From CAVDAL01 sp963606965 (lineage in GTDB: Bacteria > Actinomycetota > Coriobacteriia > Coriobacteriales > QAMH01), in NCBI GenBank assembly GCA_963606965.1, contig CAVDAL010000093.1:1-13126 (forward strand): DNA of 13,126 bases, given 5' to 3'. The position numbers and the translations under genes are program-made. Of the stretch, positions 7,496 through 13,126 are shown in pieces. The notes below the pieces were generated by a model that was given only the letters and a program-made list of their open reading frames with translations, did not search any database and was not told the origin of the DNA. Within the stretch, counting starts at the first letter, position 1; every line of letters begins with the position of its first letter.

Positions 7496-8161
7496 ATGGC
7501 ATATGGATTTAGAGTAAAGGTTTGTGGTGAAATGGCATTGTTTACGCGACCAGAGCTTAAAGTAGAACGTTATTCATACGATGTAATAACGCCGAGTGCT
7601 GCGCGTGGAATGCTTGAATCGGTCTATTGGCATCCAGGTATGCGCTATGTTATTGATCGCATTCATGTCTTGAATCCTATTGAGTTTACGAGTGTCCGTC
7701 GAAATGAAGTAAAATCCAAAGCTAATGCAACGTTGTTACGTTCGGCTGCAGAGGGCAAAAAAGAGCTACCGCATATTTATGCGACCGACGATATTGTCCA
7801 GCGTGCTTCGGTTGTTCTTACGAATGTTTGCTATGTGATTGAAGCTCACTTTGAAATGACCAGGGAAGCCGGCGAAGGCGATAATCCTGGCAAGTTCTGC
7901 GATATTTTTCGCCGAAGGCTTGAAAAGGGACAATGTTATTCTCAACCATATTTTGGCTGTAGAGAATTTGCCGCTAAAGTTGAGCCATATGAAGGCGATT
8001 GGCCGCCCAAAGGCGTCTATTCGGATGTTGAAGAACATGATTTTGGTTTGATGCTCTATGACATTGATTTCAGTGATCCTAATGACTACAAGCCGATGTT
8101 TTTTAAGGCTGTTATGCGTAATGGCGTGATTGATGTCATGAATAGTGAGGTGTATAGATGA
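7496..8161 (+). CDS. cas5c: Cas5c (Cas5d), crRNA-processing subunit of type I-C Cascade
   Basis: A 221-residue RAMP-fold protein. In type I-C it replaces Cas6: it cuts the precursor RNA in each repeat and stays on the 5' handle within the complex. The N-terminal GFRVKVCGEMALFTRPELKV, ITPSAARGMLESVYWHPGMR (31-50), YVIEAHFEMT (113-122) and RRRLEKGQCYSQPYFGCREF (139-158) all match this family. Y44 and H118 lie in the segments expected to hold the nuclease residues, but I cannot align them exactly. The ATG has AAAGGAG at 7484-7490, a strong site that contrasts with the weak one of cas3. It starts 46 bases after cas3 and overlaps cas8c by four bases (ATGA), so the two are translationally coupled. 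No cas6 is in the window, as expected for this subtype. Confidence 0.95.
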   Translation: MAYGFRVKVCGEMALFTRPELKVERYSYDVITPSAARGMLESVYWHPGMRYVIDRIHVLNPIEFTSVRRNEVKSKANATLLRSAAEGKKELPHIYATDDIVQRASVVLTNVCYVIEAHFEMTREAGEGDNPGKFCDIFRRRLEKGQCYSQPYFGCREFAAKVEPYEGDWPPKGVYSDVEEHDFGLMLYDIDFSDPNDYKPMFFKAVMRNGVIDVMNSEVYR

Positions 8162-9966
8162 TTATTACAGCACTCGCTTCATATTATGAACAGCTTCTTA
8201 AAGAGCATCCAGACGAAGTTGCAAAACCTGGGTGGACGACCTGCAGAATAAAGCATAGACTTGTAATCTCTGAAGATGGGACTTTGATTAAGATTATTCC
8301 AGCTAGCGAGAAAAATGGAACGCCTAGAGTTGTGCCTGCTCAAGAAAAGAGAACATCGGGTGTCAAAGCTAATTTTCTTTGTGATACATCAGCCTATTTT
8401 TTTGGTGTTGACGCAAAGAAGAAAGATGACGTAAAAGATGTAAAGGAGAAAGAAGAGCGTGCGCTGCTATGTTTTGAGGCTTCTTGTCTTAAACATCATG
8501 AGCTACTTGATGGAGTTGATTCACCTGTTGCCAAAGCTATTCTTGCTTATTTTGATTCATGGAATCCAAAAGATATTCCATTGCAGCAAGAATTTGGTCA
8601 AGCTTTTCAGGACGCTTGTAAAAGCGGAAACCTTGCATTTGCTCTATTGGATGAAAATGGATGTTTGTTGTATGCGGAAGAAGATTCAGATATAGCTGAA
8701 ATTTGGGATACAAATGTTTCGCTGTGTGAAAATGATGAAGGCAAAATGGTATGTCTTGTTACAGGAGAAAAACAAACAATAGCAAAACTCCATCCTTCAA
8801 TTAAGGGCGTAGTTGGTGCACAGTCTGCTGGTGCATCGCTCGTTAGTTTTAATTCCCCTGCTTTCAAATCATATGGTTATGATGGTGAACAAGGACGTAA
8901 TGCACCGGTTGGTGAGTCTGTTGCTCAAGCTTACGGCCTTGCCTTAAATTATTTACTGTCTAGTTCTAATCATCATATTCTAATCGGAGACACTACTGTA
9001 GTTTTTTGGTCTGAGCATGAGGATCAAGGGAATACTAATTTGTTTTCATTGTTGATGGGTGGTAGAACTTCTAAATCACAAGTTGACTCTGCTGGGCTTG
9101 ACAGAAATCTAACTGCTGTGCTTTTACAGCTGCGTTTAGGAAAAAAACCTAGCCTTGATGGGGTCGACTTTGCTTCAAAATTTTATATTCTTGGATTGGC
9201 GCCGAACAATGCTCGACTATCTGTACGTTTCTTTTTTAGTGGCGATTTTGGCGGTATGCTCAGCAATATTGAAGCCCATTACAGAAGAATTCAGCTAGTT
9301 CATCCTCCTCATGAAAAAAGCTTGCTCACGCCGTATCGGCTGCTGCGGGCTGTCGAGAATAAGGAAGCGGACAACCCGGTTGTTTCTTCTGAGTTAGCAG
9401 GCCCGCTCTTAAAGGCAATTTTAAGTAACGGAAAGTATCCAGAAGGACTTTATTCGAATGCATTGTTGCGGATAAAGGCAAGTCGTGAGGTTTCTTATGT
9501 GCAAGCAGCAATAATAAAAGGTTATCTTATTCGAAATAATGGAAAATTGGAGGAAGATGTGACTATTGAATTAAATGAAAAACGTTGCGATGTCGCATAC
9601 AACTTAGGAAGGGCGTTTTCTTATTTGGGGCAGATTCAAGAAGCAGCCAACGGAAAAGATACGCTTACAGGTCGTTATCTTGATTCTGCATGCTCAAGAC
9701 CTGCAGTTGTATTCCCCTCGTTGCTTAAATTGACTAATGATCATCTGCGCAAGCTTTCTAGAGAAATGCCTGGTTATGCAGTTAACTTGGAAAAAGGACT
9801 TTCTAGTGCTCTTTCTGAAAGTGTGATAGATTCCTTTCCGAATCATCTTTCGTTGCCTGAGCAGGGTGATTTTATGCTGGGGTATTACCATCAAAAAGCT
9901 AAACGCTATCAAAAAAAAGAAGAGAATCCTACTAAGAATATCGTTAATGAAACCAAGGAGGTTTAA
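8158..9966 (+). CDS. cas8c: Cas8c (Csd1), large subunit of type I-C Cascade
   Basis: A 602-residue protein of the Csd1/Cas8c family. It recognises the PAM and helps hold the non-target strand in the Cas5c-Cas7c-Cas8c complex. The N-terminus (MIITALASYYEQL, then PGWTTCRIKHRLVISEDG) and the middle segment PVGESVAQAYGLALNYLLSS match the family, and the length is as usual (about 560-640). Residues 90-106 form a highly charged lysine/aspartate/glutamate stretch. The start ATG 8158 overlaps the cas5c stop, with GAGG at 8147-8150. The last 135 residues, from V468, are mostly helical in character and correspond to the separately translated small subunit (see the Cas11c entry). cas7c begins two bases after the stop. 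Confidence 0.94.
   Translation: MIITALASYYEQLLKEHPDEVAKPGWTTCRIKHRLVISEDGTLIKIIPASEKNGTPRVVPAQEKRTSGVKANFLCDTSAYFFGVDAKKKDDVKDVKEKEERALLCFEASCLKHHELLDGVDSPVAKAILAYFDSWNPKDIPLQQEFGQAFQDACKSGNLAFALLDENGCLLYAEEDSDIAEIWDTNVSLCENDEGKMVCLVTGEKQTIAKLHPSIKGVVGAQSAGASLVSFNSPAFKSYGYDGEQGRNAPVGESVAQAYGLALNYLLSSSNHHILIGDTTVVFWSEHEDQGNTNLFSLLMGGRTSKSQVDSAGLDRNLTAVLLQLRLGKKPSLDGVDFASKFYILGLAPNNARLSVRFFFSGDFGGMLSNIEAHYRRIQLVHPPHEKSLLTPYRLLRAVENKEADNPVVSSELAGPLLKAILSNGKYPEGLYSNALLRIKASREVSYVQAAIIKGYLIRNNGKLEEDVTIELNEKRCDVAYNLGRAFSYLGQIQEAANGKDTLTGRYLDSACSRPAVVFPSLLKLTNDHLRKLSREMPGYAVNLEKGLSSALSESVIDSFPNHLSLPEQGDFMLGYYHQKAKRYQKKEENPTKNIVNETKEV
9559..9966 (+). CDS. cas11c: Probable Cas11c, small subunit translated from an internal start in cas8c
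   Basis: Established knowledge: several type I systems, including I-C, make the small subunit Cas11 from an internal start within the cas8 gene. Here codon 468 of cas8c is GTG (9559-9561), preceded five bases earlier by GGAGG (9549-9553) inside TTGGAGGAAGAT. That is as good a Shine-Dalgarno as those of the annotated cas genes, yet it lies in mid-gene. The product would be 135 residues (MTIELNEKRCDVAYNLGRAF...), about the size of known Cas11c, with the same stop as cas8c. The segment CDVAYNLGRAFSYLGQIQEA looks helical and begins a new domain, as expected. Two or more copies would line the belly of the complex along the target strand. The only other nearby in-frame ATG codons give much shorter products. 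The exact start is inferred. Confidence 0.72.
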   Translation: MTIELNEKRCDVAYNLGRAFSYLGQIQEAANGKDTLTGRYLDSACSRPAVVFPSLLKLTNDHLRKLSREMPGYAVNLEKGLSSALSESVIDSFPNHLSLPEQGDFMLGYYHQKAKRYQKKEENPTKNIVNETKEV

Positions 9967-9968
9967 CT

Positions 9969-10883
9969 ATGTCCGAACCTATTAAAAACCGTTATGATTT
10001 TGTTGTCTATTTTGATGTTGAAAACGGCAACCCTAATGGCGATCCAGATGCAGGAAACATGCCACGCATTGATCCTGAGACAGGGTTTGGCCTGATTACT
10101 GATGTTTGCCTCAAACGTAAAGTTAGAAATTATGTGGAATTGGCACGAGAGGGCGCATCTGGCTACGAAATTTATATAAAGGATGATGTTTCACTCAATG
10201 CAAGTGATTTCCGTGCATTTCAAAATATTGGCGTTGTAGAAGATGATGCAAAAAAGCGCGCCAATGAAATAGCTAAACTTAAAAAGAATGACCCTAAGCT
10301 TGATGTCAAGCTTCGCGATTATATGTGTTCGACTTTTTATGATGTGCGCACATTTGGCGCTGTGATGACTACATTTGTTAAGAACAATCTTAATTGCGGG
10401 CAAGTGCGCGGACCAGTACAAATGACTTTTGCTCGAAGCGTAGATCCTGTTTTTCCACAAGAGGTGACTATCACCCGTATTGCTATAACAACTGAGGACG
10501 ACGCCGCTAAGAAGAATACGGAGATGGGTCGTAAATATATACTTCCTTATGGACTTTATCGTTGTGAGGGCTTCGTTTCAGCTAATTTAGCACGCAAAAC
10601 AACTGGTTTTTCTGAGGAAGACCTTGAGTTGCTATGGGAAGCTATAGTAAATATGTTTGAACATGATCGTTCTGCAGCTCGAGGCATGATGGCTGTACGT
10701 TCGCTTATTATATTTAAACATGATACTGAACTGGGCTGTGCTCCTGCGCATAAGCTTTTTGACGCTGTAACTTGCAAGAAGTGCGAAGGAGTTAAGATTC
10801 CTCGTTCTTTTGCAGATTATGAGGGTGTTACGGTGGATGAAGAGCAGATTCCAGAGGGTGTTAAAGTTATTAAACGTGTGTAA
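9969..10883 (+). CDS. cas7c: Cas7c (Csd2), backbone subunit of type I-C Cascade
   Basis: A 304-residue RAMP protein that forms the multi-copy backbone along the crRNA spacer. The N-terminus carries the family block YDFVVYFDVENGNPNGDPDAG, then MPRIDPETGFGLITDVCLKRKVRNYV (about residues 9-57), almost a consensus Csd2 start. FGAVMTT (about 125-131) and GQVRGPVQMTFARSVDPVFPQ lie in the middle region that contacts RNA. The C-terminus contains DRSAARGMMAVRSLIIFKH, also typical. The ATG has AAGGAGG at 9955-9961, the best ribosome site in the operon, which fits the need for several copies per complex. It starts two bases after cas8c and ends five bases before cas4. Confidence 0.96.
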   Translation: MSEPIKNRYDFVVYFDVENGNPNGDPDAGNMPRIDPETGFGLITDVCLKRKVRNYVELAREGASGYEIYIKDDVSLNASDFRAFQNIGVVEDDAKKRANEIAKLKKNDPKLDVKLRDYMCSTFYDVRTFGAVMTTFVKNNLNCGQVRGPVQMTFARSVDPVFPQEVTITRIAITTEDDAAKKNTEMGRKYILPYGLYRCEGFVSANLARKTTGFSEEDLELLWEAIVNMFEHDRSAARGMMAVRSLIIFKHDTELGCAPAHKLFDAVTCKKCEGVKIPRSFADYEGVTVDEEQIPEGVKVIKRV

Positions 10884-10888
10884 ATATC

Positions 10889-11539
10889 ATGTATTCAGAT
10901 GATGATTTACTTGGATTATCAGGAATTCAGCACTATGCATTTTGCCGGCGGCAATGGGCATTGATTCATATTGAACAGCTTTGGGCCGATAACGGGTTAA
11001 CGGCGTTGGGTAATGTTGCTCATGAGCGAGCTCATGACGAAGTGCTTCGTGAGCGACGCGGCGATTGCTTGATTGTTCGTGGATTATTTGTGAAGTCATC
11101 TAATCTTGGCGTTGCTGGCAAATGTGATGTTGTTGAGTTTCATAAAGATGCTAATGGCCACCCGCTTCATGGGGAGGGTGGCCTGTGGCGTCCTATACCA
11201 ATTGAATACAAACGAGGCCGTTCTAAAGCAGGCGATGAAGATAGGCTTCAACTTTGTTGTCAAGCTATGTGCCTTGAAGAAATGTTTGCGGTGGATATAG
11301 ATGAGGGATTTCTTTATTATGCGTCGACTCATTCTCGAGAACGAGTAAAACTTAGTGCTGAGCTTCGCTCTGGTGTGCAAGGAATGTTGAAAGAGATGCA
11401 TCGTTTGTATTCGCGCAGGCATCTTCCTGCTGCTAGCATGAATAAGGCGTGTAAATCTTGTTCTTTGATTGATTCGTGTCTTCCAGAAACATCTAGTCTT
11501 TTAGTTAGCGACTATATTGATCGTGCGCTTGGAGTTTAG
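10889..11539 (+). CDS. cas4: Cas4, RecB-like iron-sulphur nuclease for spacer acquisition
   Basis: A 216-residue RecB-type exonuclease that trims prespacers and enforces PAM choice and orientation together with Cas1-Cas2. Four cysteines that would ligate a 4Fe-4S cluster are visible: C19 (YAFCRRQW) and C188, C191, C197 (CKSCSLIDSC). Nuclease residues are H45, D80 (GKCDVVEF), E106-x-K108 (PIEYKRGRSK) and Q121 (RLQLCCQAMCLEE). Length is typical of CRISPR-linked Cas4. The ATG is five bases after cas7c and has almost no Shine-Dalgarno of its own, so translation probably depends on ribosomes finishing cas7c. cas1 follows after two bases. Nothing suggests truncation. Confidence 0.96.
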   Translation: MYSDDDLLGLSGIQHYAFCRRQWALIHIEQLWADNGLTALGNVAHERAHDEVLRERRGDCLIVRGLFVKSSNLGVAGKCDVVEFHKDANGHPLHGEGGLWRPIPIEYKRGRSKAGDEDRLQLCCQAMCLEEMFAVDIDEGFLYYASTHSRERVKLSAELRSGVQGMLKEMHRLYSRRHLPAASMNKACKSCSLIDSCLPETSSLLVSDYIDRALGV

Positions 11540-11541
11540 CC

Positions 11542-12573
11542 ATGAGGAAATTACTTAATACTCTGTATGTTTTTACAGAGGATGCCTATCTCACTTTGGA
11601 TGGTAGAAATGTTGTTGCTAAAATAAATGGGAAAGAAGTTGGACGTATCCCGCTTCATACACTTGAAGCTATTCAGACATTTTCATATAGAGGAGCTAGC
11701 CCAGCTCTTATGGGAGCTTGTGCGGAACAAGGGATTTCGTTGGGCTTCTTCGATAGAAGAGGTAGGTTTCTTGCTGACATTCATGGAGGTTGTCACGGAA
11801 ATGTGCTATTGCGCAAAAGGCAATGCTTGTCTTCTATTGATAGGAGTTTGAGTTTATCGATAGCACAAAATTTTATTCTTGGAAAAATTTATAATTCTAG
11901 ATGGGTACTTGAGCGCACATTGCGTGACCATGGGGCAAGGATTGATTTTGATAAGGTTAAAGCGGCTTCTGAGAAATTGGCAGCTTCATTAAAATCAGTA
12001 CGAATATGTGATTCGATAGAAAGTCTACGAGGGATTGAGGGCGAGGCTGCCTCTGTTTATTTTTCGGTGTTTGATGAGTTATTACTGCGGGAAAAAGAAA
12101 TTTTTTCGTTTAAAGAAAGGGTGCGTCGACCGCCAACTGATCCTATTAATGCAATGTTGTCACTATTTTATACGGTATTGGCTCGCGATTGTTCGTCGGC
12201 TTTGGAATCGGTAGGATTGGATCCTTACGTTGGATTCATGCATGTAGATCGACCAGGTCGTAGATCACTTGCATTGGATTGTATGGAGGAGCTTAGGCCA
12301 ATATTTGTTGACAGGTTTGTTGTGACGGCAGTGAATAACCGTGTAGTAAATTCCGGTAGCTTTGAATATAGGGAATCAGGAGAGGTTTTGCTAACAGAAT
12401 CTGGTCGAAAGGCTATGTTCAAACAATGGCAAGAGAAGAAAAAGACGTCAATTCTTCATCCTTTTCTTAAAGAGAAGATTCCGTGGGGTCTTGTTCCGTT
12501 TGTGCAGGCACAGTTGTTGGCAAAGTGTTTAAGAAACGATCTGGATGGCTATCCGCCATTTATGTGGAAGTAG
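11542..12573 (+). CDS. cas1: Cas1 integrase (type I-C)
   Basis: A 343-residue metal-dependent integrase that, with Cas2, inserts new spacers at the leader end of the array. Catalytic residues are visible: E166 in GIEGEAASVYF, H234 in GFMHVDRPGRRSLALD, and D246 (with E249) in LALDCMEELRP. The N-terminal beta domain begins MRKLLNTLYVFTEDAYLTLDG, and the helical C-terminal domain ends GYPPFMWK, both as usual in subtype I-C. The ATG is preceded by GGAG at 11531-11534 and lies two bases after the cas4 stop. cas2 begins nine bases after its stop. Confidence 0.97.
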   Translation: MRKLLNTLYVFTEDAYLTLDGRNVVAKINGKEVGRIPLHTLEAIQTFSYRGASPALMGACAEQGISLGFFDRRGRFLADIHGGCHGNVLLRKRQCLSSIDRSLSLSIAQNFILGKIYNSRWVLERTLRDHGARIDFDKVKAASEKLAASLKSVRICDSIESLRGIEGEAASVYFSVFDELLLREKEIFSFKERVRRPPTDPINAMLSLFYTVLARDCSSALESVGLDPYVGFMHVDRPGRRSLALDCMEELRPIFVDRFVVTAVNNRVVNSGSFEYRESGEVLLTESGRKAMFKQWQEKKKTSILHPFLKEKIPWGLVPFVQAQLLAKCLRNDLDGYPPFMWK

Positions 12574-12581
12574 GGAAAGTT

Positions 12582-12872
12582 GTGTTGACTTTAATAGCTT
12601 ATGATGTGGATACTTCAAATTCTGCAGGGCAAAAAAGATTGCGCAAGGTCGCAAAGTGTTGTGTCAATTACGGACAGAGGGTGCAAAATTCCGTATTCGA
12701 ATGCTCGGCAGATGCAGCAACGATGGTTCGCGTGAAGAAGGAATTGCTAGAGATTATAGACCAAGAAAAAGATAGCTTGCGTTTTTATAATCTCGGTAAT
12801 CATTATAAGAATAGAGTTGAACATTATGGCACGAAACAATCGTATGACCCAGAAGGGTTTCTTACTATTTAG
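12582..12872 (+). CDS. cas2: Cas2, Cas1 partner in spacer integration
   Basis: A 96-residue ferredoxin-fold protein that dimerises as the scaffold of the Cas1-Cas2 integrase. Conserved features are the first strand with D8 (MLTLIAYDVDT), the basic segment KRLRKVAKCCVNYGQRVQNSVFE (18-40) and DSLRFYNLGN (64-73). I chose GTG 12582: AGGGA lies at 12572-12576, the product begins exactly at the family's first strand, and 96 residues is the normal length for this subtype. Reading back to ATG 12483 would add 33 residues overlapping cas1 in another frame and is unlikely. It is the last cas gene; the leader and array follow. Confidence 0.95.
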   Translation: MLTLIAYDVDTSNSAGQKRLRKVAKCCVNYGQRVQNSVFECSADAATMVRVKKELLEIIDQEKDSLRFYNLGNHYKNRVEHYGTKQSYDPEGFLTI

Positions 12873-13028
12873 AATTGCAGGTGCGAGCAATATGCAATCA
12901 TGAATGAAATGTTTGGTTCGCACTGAAAATTTAGGAAAAATGTGCAGTTAAGTTTATCAATCATTTAGAGTATCGTAATCAAAACACAAGATATGCTTTT
13001 CTTGCTGGCAATGTTACAATATATTGCG
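12873..13028 (+). promoter_or_regulatory. CRISPR leader
   Basis: This 156-base AT-rich non-coding stretch lies between cas2 and the first repeat, where the leader of a type I-C array is expected. A candidate -10, TACAAT, lies at 13015-13020, only eight bases before the first repeat, with no good -35. It is flanked by the inverted pair GCAAT (13008-13012) and ATTGC (13023-13027). Further up, GTGCGAGC (12881-12888) can pair with GTTCGCAC (12916-12923) with one G-T wobble. No T-tract terminator for the cas operon is visible. Confidence 0.6.
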
Positions 13029-13126
13029 GTCGCTCCCCGTACGGGGAGCGTGGATTGAAATCAAGTGCAGGTTTAAGAGACATAACACTAAATTGTCGCT
13101 CCCCGTACGGGGAGCGTGGATTGAAA
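13029..13126 (+). CRISPR. Type I-C CRISPR array, leader-proximal end (two repeats, one spacer; continues beyond the window)
   Basis: Two identical 32-base repeats (13029-13060 and 13095-13126) flank a 34-base spacer (13061-13094). Each repeat begins GTCG and ends GTGGATTGAAA, the classic type I-C form. Its core is a perfect 20-base palindrome: CGCTCCCCGT followed by ACGGGGAGCG. The RNA hairpin is the site Cas5c would recognise, leaving a 5' handle ending in the GAAA region. The array direction follows the cas genes, so the leader-side spacer seen here should be the newest. The repeat may be 33 bases if the T after the first copy is shared, but the second copy ends at the window edge. The full array length is unknown. 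Confidence 0.95.

Noticed and set aside
5224..12872. Absence of cas6 taken as a sign of a broken system
   Set aside because: Type I-C normally lacks Cas6; Cas5c does the processing. The gene set is complete.
1..13126. Mobile elements, tRNA or rRNA genes, prophage or toxin-antitoxin genes
   Set aside because: I looked for transposase-like frames, terminal repeats and RNA gene signatures and saw none.

Overview
The window is bacterial and gene-dense, and every supported gene is on the + strand. It ends in a CRISPR array with its leader. Base composition leans AT-rich, and most genes have clear GGAGG-type ribosome binding sites. A five-part metal/peptide importer next to a type I-C CRISPR-Cas locus fits a host-associated anaerobe, perhaps Coriobacteriia or Bacillota. 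That placement is a low-confidence inference, because no taxonomic marker gene is present.

Region 1 (1-3916) is an ABC importer operon of the nickel/peptide (Nik/Dpp) family. It holds the C-terminal end of a solute-binding protein cut by the window edge, two permeases (NikB/DppB-like and NikC/DppC-like) and two ATPases (NikD-like and NikE-like). Genes from the first permease onward are overlapping or abutting, so they are probably translationally coupled. The first ATPase carries a histidine-rich N-terminal extension and a CxxC tail, and the binding-protein fragment has a HPHGHG motif near its end. Together these favour a transition metal, most likely nickel, as substrate, but this is not proven.

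Region 2 (3917-5223) holds one free-standing gene for a Sel1-repeat (TPR-like) protein with its own candidate promoter and a strong ribosome binding site. A 244-base gap follows, containing a perfect 7-base inverted repeat just upstream of cas3.

Region 3 (5224-13126) is a complete type I-C CRISPR-Cas locus in the standard order cas3-cas5c-cas8c-cas7c-cas4-cas1-cas2, then an AT-rich leader and the first two repeats with one 34-base spacer. Cas5c, Cas8c and Cas7c form the surveillance complex. Cas5c also processes the crRNA, since type I-C has no Cas6. Cas3 unwinds and degrades the target. Cas4, Cas1 and Cas2 acquire spacers. Within cas8c, a GTG at 9559 behind a near-consensus Shine-Dalgarno probably starts the small subunit Cas11c, which ordinary annotation misses. 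All key catalytic residues I could check are present, so the system looks functional.

I see no wholly new system. The items most worth a second look are the hidden Cas11c start, the inverted repeat ahead of the cas3 start (which is a weak TTG), the His-rich ATPase, and the lone Sel1 gene between the two operons.
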